A DNA stretch of 44,828 nucleotides from Candidatus Halocynthiibacter alkanivorans (lineage in GTDB: Bacteria; Pseudomonadota; Alphaproteobacteria; Rhodobacterales; Rhodobacteraceae), in assembly GCF_003333265.1 (NCBI RefSeq), contig NZ_QOLB01000056.1, positions 1 to 44,828 of the forward strand. The letters run 5' to 3'. The position numbers were made by a program, and so were the translations under genes. The notes under the pieces are model-generated. The model did not search any database, was not told where the DNA came from, and saw only the letters and a list, made by a program, of their open reading frames with translations. Below are positions 1 to 7,910 of the stretch, piece after piece (the first letter of the stretch is position 1; the number at the start of each line of letters is the position of its first letter).

Positions 1-80
1 ATGTAGAACTGCCACGTCGCCGAAATGCACGAAGGTCGCGGTTCAGGAATTCCGTAAGCATGGGCCCCGTGCAAGGGCAA

Positions 81-983
81 TCAGGTGTGGTCAGCCCCAG
101 GCCACTTGTCCCGCAACTTTACGGCCTCAGCGGTGAGCAGCGCAACAGACGCCTGGGCAACATTCGAAAGCGGCCGATGCGCCGGAGACATGATCGTGAT
201 GTTGATTTCAACAGCAGGCTCAAACGGCCGGAAGACGATCTGATTGGCGTCGCCTGAATATAACTTGTAACTCTGGGCGCTGAACGGATCGACAATGGCG
301 CAGGCCAAACCGCGTTCGACATATGTAAATGAAGACAGAAAATACTGGGATTCAAAGCGGAAATTGGTTTTGGCACCGACTTTGTCGAAAGCAGATTGAA
401 TGTGTGTATGAATCGGATGACTCCGGTCTGCCACGGCCAGCGGTCTGTCATTCAGATCCGTGGCCGTAATCACGTCTTTGTTGGCCAACGGATCGTTGGC
501 AAGGACCGCACACAGACCATAAAACTTTACGTGCTCATGATGTATGAGCCGGGAATCATCAGCCACTCCGAAACCAAAATCAGCCAGGCCGACGTCAAAC
601 TGTTGGGTGGCGATCAGCCGTTGCACCTGACGGGACGTCCTGCTGTTCAGCGTTGCATGGATGTTTGCCTTGCCATCAACAAACCGCGCGATCAGATCCG
701 GTAGAAAAAACGCCGCCGGACCGGGCATGGAAACGACGCGGATCTCCCCCCGTTCCAGCTCAGAAATACTCTTCATCGTCGCCTTAACCGTCTCCAGACG
801 GTTCAGGATTGCATCAGCCTCGTCAAACAGAAAATGGGCCTCGGGGTTTGGGTGAATTCGGGCGCCCTGCCTGACGAACAGTTTGACTCCAAGGTCTTTT
901 TCCAGATCCGCGATAAGTGAACTGATGGCCGGCTGCGTGCGATACAAGATGCGCGCCGCCTCGCTGATCGAGCCGGCTATCAT
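81..983 (-). CDS. LysR-family transcriptional regulator
   Basis: This gene encodes a LysR-type regulator. An N-terminal winged helix-turn-helix (SISEAARILYRTQPAISSLI) is followed by a two-lobed effector-binding domain that fills the remaining 230 or so residues. It diverges from the TAXI-TRAP/MmgE genes and so probably controls them in response to their substrate. The first ATG (983) would remove the first helix of the DNA-binding domain. The same frame stays open upstream and reads INFRQLRAFREV directly before that ATG, which is the conserved LysR N-terminus. The codon at the expected Met position is ATC (1017-1019), with GGGG eight bases upstream, and no in-frame ATG, GTG or TTG lies between 984 and about 1090. 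The true start is therefore either a rare ATC or lost. The family call is firm; the target is inferred from position. Confidence 0.9.
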   Translation of the reverse strand: MIAGSISEAARILYRTQPAISSLIADLEKDLGVKLFVRQGARIHPNPEAHFLFDEADAILNRLETVKATMKSISELERGEIRVVSMPGPAAFFLPDLIARFVDGKANIHATLNSRTSRQVQRLIATQQFDVGLADFGFGVADDSRLIHHEHVKFYGLCAVLANDPLANKDVITATDLNDRPLAVADRSHPIHTHIQSAFDKVGAKTNFRFESQYFLSSFTYVERGLACAIVDPFSAQSYKLYSGDANQIVFRPFEPAVEINITIMSPAHRPLSNVAQASVALLTAEAVKLRDKWPGADHT

Positions 984-1192
984 AACTTCTCTGAACGCCC
1001 TGAGTTGTCTGAAATTGATTGTACTTACCCCATCCGAAATTTTGTCTACCGCAAGGGTATAAAAAAAATCTATGCCTGTAGCAATATTATAAATTTTTTA
1101 TTTCTATTTGCCGTCCCTATGTTTGGAACACCGACCCAGAACACTGGAACACAGAAAAACATGGGCGGTTAATAAGATTTAGGGAGAAAAAA
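984..1192. promoter_or_regulatory. Divergent promoter region, LysR / TAXI-TRAP
   Basis: This is the AT-rich spacer between the divergent LysR and TAXI genes, with long A/T runs around 1060-1115. LysR proteins usually bind in such spacers. I could not pick out a convincing T-N11-A operator by eye. A good ribosome-binding site (AGGGAG) lies just before the binding-protein ATG at 1193. Confidence 0.5.
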
Positions 1193-2206
1193 ATGAAAAT
1201 GGTAGCCAAACTCAGCGCTGCGCTGATTGCATGCACCATGCTTGTCGGCGCGACAGCACAAGCGCAGGAGATGAGATTCTTTCGGATCGGAACCGGCAGC
1301 GCAGGCGGAACGTATTTTCCAATTGGCGGGCTGATTGCCAATGCCATCTCCAACCCGCCCGGTTCACGCCCTTGCGACCAGGGTGGGTCTTGCGGCGTTC
1401 CGGGACTGGTTGCAATTGCTCAGTCAACCAATGCCTCCGCGCACAACGTCAATGCGATCAATGCCGGGCAGATGGAAGCCGGGCTGACCGGCGCAGCAAC
1501 ACTGTATTTTGCCTATCACGGGCTGGAGAAGTTTGAAGGCAAAGCCAAGCCCAAACTGCGCATAATTGCGAACCTGTACCCTGAAGATCTGCATCTGGTC
1601 ATGCAAAAGGATCAATCCCTGGATTCACTGAAAAACCTTGAAGGCCAACGAGTTGGCATTGCACAGGCCGGATCTGGCACACAGATTGGCGTCGAATTGA
1701 TGCTCGCTGCGCAGGGCATTACCCGCGACAACATGCAGGAAGCTGAGCTGAACAATACACAAAGCGCCGAGCGCATCGCCGATGGTCAGCTTGACGCATA
1801 TTTCTATGTCGCCGGCACCCCCGTGGCAGCGATGATCCAGCTCGACAACACCAAAGGCATGGAGCTTTACGATTTCTCTGATGCAGAGATCGAAGCCTCA
1901 AATAAAGCCGTGCCTTTCTATGTCAGATCCACAATTCCTGCGGGCACCTATGAGGGCATCCAGTACGACGTGAATACGCTTGCGGTGAATGGCATTCTTG
2001 TCACCAGCGTCGATCAGGACGACGAGTTGGTTTACGAGATTACCAAAGCGCTCTGGGGCGATCAGGCCCGCCAGTTGCTGGACGCTGGCCACGCCAAAGG
2101 AAAAGCAATCACTCTGGAAACCGCGCTTGATGGTATTCTGAATCTTGACGTGCCCCTGCATCCTGGCGCCGAGAGATTTTACAAAGAAATTGGCATGTTG
2201 CCGTAA
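1193..2206 (+). CDS. TAXI-family TRAP transporter solute-binding protein
   Basis: This is a periplasmic substrate-binding subunit of the TAXI (TRAP-associated extracytoplasmic immunogenic) class, 337 residues, the usual size. Residues 1-24 form a signal peptide with a lysine-bearing start, a hydrophobic core and an AQAQ-E cleavage region. The mature protein opens with FRIGTGSAGGTYFPIGG, the hallmark TAXI motif. GQRVGIAQAGSGTQI at about residues 150-164 is a second conserved segment. The gene is followed by the fused TRAP permease and an MmgE/PrpD enzyme, which suggests import of an organic acid. AGGGAG precedes the ATG by about seven bases and supports this start. The substrate cannot be read from the sequence. 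Confidence 0.95.
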   Translation: MKMVAKLSAALIACTMLVGATAQAQEMRFFRIGTGSAGGTYFPIGGLIANAISNPPGSRPCDQGGSCGVPGLVAIAQSTNASAHNVNAINAGQMEAGLTGAATLYFAYHGLEKFEGKAKPKLRIIANLYPEDLHLVMQKDQSLDSLKNLEGQRVGIAQAGSGTQIGVELMLAAQGITRDNMQEAELNNTQSAERIADGQLDAYFYVAGTPVAAMIQLDNTKGMELYDFSDAEIEASNKAVPFYVRSTIPAGTYEGIQYDVNTLAVNGILVTSVDQDDELVYEITKALWGDQARQLLDAGHAKGKAITLETALDGILNLDVPLHPGAERFYKEIGMLP

Positions 2207-2251
2207 CTTCCTGACGTCAACCACACCAATTGCCTCTGCGCCGGCGGGGCT

Positions 2252-2280
2252 CTGGCGGGAAACCGTCATTGCCCCGCCAG
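2252..2280 (+). terminator. Intercistronic hairpin after TAXI binding-protein gene
   Basis: CTGGCGGG (2252-2259) pairs perfectly with CCCGCCAG (2273-2280) around a 13-base loop. It lies between the binding-protein stop and the permease start. With no T-run it is more likely an attenuator or 3'-end stabiliser that keeps binding-protein transcript above permease transcript than a full terminator. Confidence 0.5.
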
Positions 2281-2386
2281 CTAAAGGACGCTCAACCGAG
2301 CGCATTACCTGCAATACCACTCCTTATTCCTCAACCGGGGCGTCTTCAGGGCTCTGAAGCAATAAGGAGGAAGAAGGGACGTCCCC

Positions 2387-4618
2387 ATGGCGGAAGAATA
2401 CAAACCCGACCTGACACAGGCAGAAATAGATGAGCTTGAAAAAAAGTTCGACTCCTCGCTTGTCACCCGTGAAAACAGCCCCGTAATCGCCAAGTTTCTC
2501 TACTGGTTTGCGGTCGCATTTGCCTTTTATCACATTTACACCGCCGGCTTTGGCACGCCTGTCGAACATGTTCACATGGGAATCCACCTGTCAGGTCTGT
2601 TTGTCATGATCTTTGCAGCATTCCCGTTTATGCGCAGCCAGAGCGCACTGGAGTACAAAGAAAACACCTGGTGGCGCTGGGGCAATGTGCCCGTTTATGA
2701 CTGGGTACTGGCCGCAGTCGGAGTGATGTCCTCGCTCTATCTCACCCTGTCCTGGAACGGGTTGAACTGGTTTGGGCTGGATATTTCCGAACAGGCCCTG
2801 CGTCAGGGCGACCCGCATTGGGTTGATATCGTTTTTGGCACCGCGCTGGTTTTGCTGGTGCTGGAAATCACGCGGCGGGCGCTGGGTTATATCCTGCCAA
2901 TGATTATTTGTGTGTTTATCGCCTACGCGCTTTTAGGGCCAGTGATGCCGCTCCAGATTCTCAAACATCCGGGCGTCGACTGGAGGCAGTTCGTCAACAA
3001 TATGTACTTTCCCTCCGAGGGGATCTTTGGGGTTACCCTCTGGGTCGTCTCGACGGTTGTTTTCCACTTTGTGTTGTTCGGCGTTGTCGCCCAACGCATG
3101 GGTCTGGGTCAGTTCTTTATCGACAATGCGATGGTCCTTGCGGGCAAGTACACCGGCGGTCCGGCCAAAGTCAGCGTCGTTTCTTCGGCCTTTTTCGGCA
3201 CCATCTCAGGCTCATCGATTGCCAACACGGTGTCCACCGGTTCGCTGACTATCCCCAATATGAAGAAAATGGGCTATCCGGCACATTTTGCCGGCGGGGT
3301 TGAAGCGGCGTCCAGCGCGGGCGGGCAGATCACGCCCCCTATCATGGGCGCGGCCTCTTTTCTGATGGCCGAATTTCTTGAAGTTCCTTACACAACCATC
3401 GTTATTGCGGCACTGGTGCCGGCACTGATGCACTATATCGGCGTCATGTCGATTGTGCATTTCACTGCAAAACGGCTTGGCCTGAAAGGCTACACCAAAG
3501 ATCAGCTGCCCAATTTTGTCCAAATCTGGAAAAATGGCTGGTACACGGTTATGCCTCTGGCCGCTTTGCTGATCACCTTGTTCAGTGGCTATTCGCCAAA
3601 TATGGCCGCGTTTATGGGCCTGATGTTCTGTATCGTCGTTGGTTTCACCTCGTTCCGGAAACCCCTGACGCTGGTTGTTCCTGCAGGGATGATGACGTTC
3701 ATTCTGTGGAAAGTATCCAACGGTAGTTTCTCGTCCACCCTGGGTGGGGTGATGGCAGGTCTGCTGATTATGAGCATGCTGCACCGGGCAAAGCGCTATA
3801 GTTTCAAGGATCTGTTTGACAGTTTCCACGTCGGTGTTGGTTACGCGCTTGCGGTGGGGGCAGCCTGTGCTGCCGTCGGGATTGTCGTTGGCGTCATCAA
3901 CACCACCGGCGTTGCCTTCCGCCTTGGTTTTATGGTCACCACCGGCGCGCGCGACATGGCAGAGTTCCTGTATGCGATCATCGGCTGGATCCCTCTTGAG
4001 ATCTTCCAGCAAGCAGCGATGCAGCAGTTCATCTCGCTGGTTCTGATCGCCATCGCCTGTATCCTGATGGGGGCCGGCCTGCCAACAACCGCGCTTTACA
4101 TTATGCTGGTTTCGGTTGCCCAACCGGCGCTGGCGCAGCTTGGGGTGCCGGTTTTGGCCACCCATATGTTTGTACTGTATTACGGCGTCATATCGGAAAT
4201 AACGCCACCGGTTTGTGCGTCGGCTTATGCGGCTGCAGGTATTGCCGGAGCGGACCCTTTCAAAACCGGGGTCTCGGCCTTTACCCTGGGGATTGGTAAG
4301 CTGATGGTGCCGATGGTGTTTGTCTATGCGCCGACCATGCTGATTGTTCTGCCGGAATATTTCACCATCTGGTCCTTCCTTCATGTCTCTCTTACCAGCG
4401 CGCTCGGCATCTTCATGATCGCAACGGCAGTTTCTGGCTACTTCCTGGAGCATCTGAACGGGGTCTGGCGGTGGGTCATGGCGATTGCCGGTCTGTTGAT
4501 GGTTGCGCCAAGCATGAGCAGCAATATCGTTGCGCTGTTCGTTCTCGCACCAGTGCTCATGTCGCAACTTAATATCCGCAAAACAAACCCGAACCCCGTA
4601 TGGATCAAAGTAAATTGA
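2387..4618 (+). CDS. TRAP transporter fused permease (TAXI type, 4TM/12TM)
   Basis: At 743 residues this is a fused small (DctQ-like) plus large (DctM-like) membrane component, as is usual for TAXI systems. A short charged N-terminus is followed by about four hydrophobic segments (residues 40-170) and then a long DctM-like domain. That domain carries SGSSIANTVSTGSLTIPNMKK-type and EAASSAGGQITPPIMGAASF-type motifs (about residues 280-330), which are characteristic of TRAP large subunits; a second such repeat with EITPPVCASAYAAAGIAG is near residue 610. It works with the binding protein 180 bp upstream in sodium- or proton-driven uptake. A purine-rich stretch (AAGGAGGAAGAAGGGA, 2364-2379) precedes the ATG. 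Confidence 0.95.
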   Translation: MAEEYKPDLTQAEIDELEKKFDSSLVTRENSPVIAKFLYWFAVAFAFYHIYTAGFGTPVEHVHMGIHLSGLFVMIFAAFPFMRSQSALEYKENTWWRWGNVPVYDWVLAAVGVMSSLYLTLSWNGLNWFGLDISEQALRQGDPHWVDIVFGTALVLLVLEITRRALGYILPMIICVFIAYALLGPVMPLQILKHPGVDWRQFVNNMYFPSEGIFGVTLWVVSTVVFHFVLFGVVAQRMGLGQFFIDNAMVLAGKYTGGPAKVSVVSSAFFGTISGSSIANTVSTGSLTIPNMKKMGYPAHFAGGVEAASSAGGQITPPIMGAASFLMAEFLEVPYTTIVIAALVPALMHYIGVMSIVHFTAKRLGLKGYTKDQLPNFVQIWKNGWYTVMPLAALLITLFSGYSPNMAAFMGLMFCIVVGFTSFRKPLTLVVPAGMMTFILWKVSNGSFSSTLGGVMAGLLIMSMLHRAKRYSFKDLFDSFHVGVGYALAVGAACAAVGIVVGVINTTGVAFRLGFMVTTGARDMAEFLYAIIGWIPLEIFQQAAMQQFISLVLIAIACILMGAGLPTTALYIMLVSVAQPALAQLGVPVLATHMFVLYYGVISEITPPVCASAYAAAGIAGADPFKTGVSAFTLGIGKLMVPMVFVYAPTMLIVLPEYFTIWSFLHVSLTSALGIFMIATAVSGYFLEHLNGVWRWVMAIAGLLMVAPSMSSNIVALFVLAPVLMSQLNIRKTNPNPVWIKVN

Positions 4619-4970
4619 GCGGCGGACAAAAAACACAGAGACAAGGCTCTGCGATGTCTGACAAGCCCCCCGCGACATGGATCCGGACACCCCGCTAATA
4701 ATGGCGAACGGCTTCAAATTTCACCAGAATTTGCCGAACCCAGTGGTTCAAATGTGCATCTGTTGAACATCGTTGCCAGCCCTCGCCGCACATGCTGCAG
4801 GTTCTTCCCGTGAAAACGGGAGGACCGCTGCTGAACAGGTCTCAGAAAACCGGAAAGCCGTTGCGGCCGCAGACCGAAATCAAACAACATTCTGCCGGCA
4901 ACTGCAGGTCGGATCCTACACCACGCAACCTGTTCAAAGCTGGTTGTGCAACAGAACAAAGGTACAAAAT
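4619..4970 (+). other. Intergenic region, TAXI permease to MmgE/PrpD
   Basis: These 352 bp lack a convincing gene. The reading frame of the downstream enzyme stays open back to 4773, but the translated stretch does not look like an MmgE/PrpD N-terminus. AAAGG just before 4971 supports the downstream start. The length leaves room for a separate promoter for the enzyme, but I see no clear motif. Confidence 0.4.
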
Positions 4971-6326
4971 ATGACTGAATGGGTGGCTGCAAAGCTCTCA
5001 GAATGGGCCGTAAATCTGCGCCCGCAAGACTTGTCTGATGACGTGCTTGCCAAAGCTGAGGATTGTATTCTTGACGCGATTGCCAGTGCCATTCCCGGCA
5101 GCCAGTCGGATGGCGCGCAGCGGGTAAAATCCGTTGCCACCAGCAGCTATGGCCCCGGCGATGCGAACGTATGGTTCAGCGGCGAAAAGATACACCCGAC
5201 CGGTGCTGCGTTTGCCAACGCGGCCTCGGCCTCCATGCTGGATATCGACGACGGCCACAGGCGGGCAAACGGTCACCCGGGGGCCGCGGTTGTACCGGCG
5301 GTTCTCGCGGCATTCGGGCCTGACGCCAACGGGATTGATGTCCTGACTGCGGTCGTTGCCGCTTATGAAGTCTGCATCCGTGCCGGCATGTCGGAAAACC
5401 GCCGGGCCTATCACACAGGAAACTATACCGGATATGGGGCAGCCGTTGCGGTGGCACGGGCAAACCGGTTGAATGCGGAACAGCTTATGCATGCTCTTGC
5501 AATTACCACCTATCACGCGCCCCGGGTGGCTGATCTGACGCTCAGCCAGGACATGGGGGCCAATGTAAAAGAGTCGATTCCCTGGTCGGTCGTTGCTGGA
5601 ATGTCTGCTTCAAATCTGGCCGAAAACGGGTTCACAGGTTGTCGCGATGCGTTGGATATCGACGAACGTTTTACCGCTGGCATTGCCCTTGAGGGGCTCG
5701 CGGAAGGCTACTTCCCGACCGGCGTAAACGGCGGGCGTGAATCCCATGTCATCATGCGCACCTATTTCAAACGCTATGCCTGTTGTCGCTGGTGTCACAG
5801 TGCCATCGAGGCTCTGCTTACAATAATGCGTCGCCATAATCTTGCTGTCGAAGACATACTGAATGTTCAGGTGGATACATTCCGGCAATCAGCAAACCTC
5901 AACAACCTTGCCGATCCGCCTACGCTGGAAAGCGCCCAGTACAGCGTGCCTTATTGCATGGCCGTTGCGGCGGTGCTGGGGGAAGATGCTCTGACGCCGA
6001 TGTCCGTCGACAGCCTTCACAACCCGGCTGCGGTGAAACTGGCGCGCAAGATGACAGTTACGCGGGACAAAGATCTGGACCCGCTGTTCCCGCACCAGAA
6101 CCCCTCAAGGGTCATCGTTTCAACAGCAAACGAGGTGTTTGAAGAATTTGTAACGTCCCCCTGGGGTGAACCGGAAAGATCTCCGGACCGCGCGGATCTG
6201 CTTGGCAAGTTCCGCACCCTGGCCAGAGGCAGATTGTCCGGGGACCAGATGTCCGGAATTATCGACGCCGTGCAGGGATTGAGGCTCGGAAAAATGGCCC
6301 GATTGCATGACGCACTGATTTGCTAG
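4971..6326 (+). CDS. MmgE/PrpD family protein
   Basis: This is a 451-residue member of the MmgE/PrpD family, which includes 2-methylcitrate dehydratase, cis-aconitate decarboxylase and iminodisuccinate epimerase. The N-terminal helical domain contains the family's DxxxDAIASAIPGSQ region near residue 40. LDIDDGHRRANGHPGAAVVPA at about residues 84-104 is the conserved active-site region, and RWCHSAIEAL near residue 270 is also conserved. The start MTEWVAAKLSEWA was chosen because it fits family N-termini and has AAAGG upstream. The TAXI transporter ahead of it suggests that the imported compound is a di- or tricarboxylate acted on here. Which reaction it catalyses cannot be decided from sequence alone. 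Confidence 0.9.
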   Translation: MTEWVAAKLSEWAVNLRPQDLSDDVLAKAEDCILDAIASAIPGSQSDGAQRVKSVATSSYGPGDANVWFSGEKIHPTGAAFANAASASMLDIDDGHRRANGHPGAAVVPAVLAAFGPDANGIDVLTAVVAAYEVCIRAGMSENRRAYHTGNYTGYGAAVAVARANRLNAEQLMHALAITTYHAPRVADLTLSQDMGANVKESIPWSVVAGMSASNLAENGFTGCRDALDIDERFTAGIALEGLAEGYFPTGVNGGRESHVIMRTYFKRYACCRWCHSAIEALLTIMRRHNLAVEDILNVQVDTFRQSANLNNLADPPTLESAQYSVPYCMAVAAVLGEDALTPMSVDSLHNPAAVKLARKMTVTRDKDLDPLFPHQNPSRVIVSTANEVFEEFVTSPWGEPERSPDRADLLGKFRTLARGRLSGDQMSGIIDAVQGLRLGKMARLHDALIC

Positions 6327-6836
6327 AGCCTGCATCCCTTCGCCATAATCCGTCCTGAATCCGGTTCGGAATTGTTATGTTCAGTGCCCGTTCCCAGCGG
6401 GCCTGAACGGGGAATATTGACGCATATTACGCTGACAGGACGCAGATCCACCCGTTATTAGAAAGCTGGAGCAATAAATGGCGCTGAGGCCAAACAGGTT
6501 TTGAGTCCTGTGTGGCGGGTTCTAAAGCCACATCGGTTGTTGATGCTGCGGGTATTAATGTTGGCACCGGTGATGGCAACGGCCCTGAGACGCAGGTTTC
6601 CTCCGGTTCATGGAAAGGGCCCGGTGCCAATGCTCTGGGTCCCGTCTCTGACCCGCCAGTGTGTGACGTTTGCCGGTTCCGATCACGCTGACGGGCTGGT
6701 TGCGCCACAGGTCAACCTGTGAAACCGCCTTCCCCGTTTCAAACCGGATGTCTCAGACAGAGGCCCGGCTACATTGCAGCGTCGCTTTGCCTGCAGGTCG
6801 GGCTTTGCTCCGATAAATCCGGAACACCAGCACTGG
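6327..6836. other. Gene-free region with a possible coding relic
   Basis: These 510 bp separate convergent genes. No intact gene is evident. On the plus strand 6488-6691 is open without a start codon. It reads as low-complexity Gly/Asn/Ser-rich protein (VVDAAGINVGTGDGNGPE, then WKGPGANALGPVSDPP), with third-position choices like real coding sequence. It could be a remnant of a secreted or repeat protein. The minus strand of the same stretch is also open, so the signal may be chance. Confidence 0.3.
6387..6411 (+). terminator. Hairpin downstream of MmgE/PrpD gene
   Basis: CCCGTTC (6387-6393) pairs with GAACGGG (6405-6411) around an 11-base loop, 60 bp past the stop. The stem is short and no T-run follows, so this is only a possible terminator. 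Confidence 0.3.
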
Positions 6837-7910
6837 TTATTGCAAAACAGCCGCAGAGGCGTTTTCAGACACAGCCCGAAAATTGCTGTCAGGCAAAGTC
6901 TCCAGCTGGCCCAGGCAGAGGTCTGCAGTCTTACCCAGCTCAATCAATTCTCTTGTTTCACCGACTGTCAGTATTTTACGCACTGGCGCGACAGGTGTTG
7001 CAGACAAAACCCCTTCACTGCGCGCCTGGTCGAACAATTCAACCATGTCGGCGCTAAGCGTTTCCTGCATCTGCGCCCCGAACAAAAGGCTTTCCACCAG
7101 GCAGCCCTCGGCGAGCAGCAATTCATGGTTCTTGAAAAGAAGATTGATGTAGTCAACTGTGCGCACGCCACGCAGCGGGCGTATGCCGTTCAGGCCAGTG
7201 AGGCCTTTGGCAGGTACGATAACTTCATTTACACTGTGCATCTGGCGGACAACTGCGCCGCCCATCAGGATCCGGTGATGCGGCGAAACAACCAGGTCGC
7301 GCTCCGGTTTTCCGGATCCAAGACACCCTGCAGGAAGATGTATGGGACGTCTGCGATCATCTTTCCCCCCGAAGACCGGGCTTCTGTGGCTGGTCCAGAC
7401 AACTTCCCTCGGCCCGTGATCCCAGGTGTTGACCAGATCCCCCGCCTTGATCGTTTCAACACGCCGGGTGCCGCAGGGCGTACTGATTTGGGTCCCGCGG
7501 GTCAGACACAACATGGTGACCGCAGCGGTGCCTGGATCAAGCGTAATGGTGTGGGTGATACCATCCGAACCAGTGTAGTCGATGGTATAAACACCTCCTT
7601 GTACGGCATAACTTTCTACGTCCTGGAAAACAAAAGTATCCTCATCGCCTTCACTCTTGATCGAAATGTCAAAGTCATCATCAAATGTACTAAGATCAAA
7701 CCGGTACACGTCCGGTTGATCATCGTCTTTTCCAACTTTTGTAATCTTGATGCCGGTCGCGCCTCCGGAAAGAAAATCACCGCCGTCGGTAAAGGTGATG
7801 TCCTGCGCGGTGCTTACGTCAGTAGAATAGGCGTCCACATCAATTTGAAGCGCACCTTTTGATTCAGACAAAACACTGTCATCGATGTTGATGGTCAGGA
7901 ACTCAGCCAT
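6837..7910 (-). CDS. Hint (Hedgehog/intein-type) domain protein
   Basis: This 357-residue protein has no signal peptide. Residues 1-130 are acidic and beta-rich (DFDISIKSEGDEDTF, DGITHTITLDPGTAAV). From residue 133 comes a Hint_2-type domain: C135 in MLCLTRGTQISTPCG is the expected nucleophile position, followed by RRVETIKAGDLVNTWDHG, then SPHHRILM, and NHELLLAEGCLVESL near residue 270. Hint domains in hedgehog and bacterial toxins catalyse self-cleavage or ester formation at that Cys. Roseobacter Hint_2 proteins are common but their roles are unclear. The ATG overlaps the stop of the upstream kinase gene by eight bases, so the two are translationally coupled. Secretion by a type I route is possible but unproven, since the C-terminus lacks a clear signal. 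Confidence 0.85.
   Translation of the reverse strand: MAEFLTINIDDSVLSESKGALQIDVDAYSTDVSTAQDITFTDGGDFLSGGATGIKITKVGKDDDQPDVYRFDLSTFDDDFDISIKSEGDEDTFVFQDVESYAVQGGVYTIDYTGSDGITHTITLDPGTAAVTMLCLTRGTQISTPCGTRRVETIKAGDLVNTWDHGPREVVWTSHRSPVFGGKDDRRRPIHLPAGCLGSGKPERDLVVSPHHRILMGGAVVRQMHSVNEVIVPAKGLTGLNGIRPLRGVRTVDYINLLFKNHELLLAEGCLVESLLFGAQMQETLSADMVELFDQARSEGVLSATPVAPVRKILTVGETRELIELGKTADLCLGQLETLPDSNFRAVSENASAAVLQ

Noticed and set aside
3212-4717. Long open frame antisense to the TRAP fused permease
   Set aside because: It is rich in His, Arg, Gln and Asn without domains, and lies fully opposite a strongly conserved membrane protein; it is a shadow frame.
6774-7862. 362-codon plus-strand frame opposite the Hint gene
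   Set aside because: The minus frame carries clear Hint motifs and an overlapping start; the plus frame has no motif and is a shadow.
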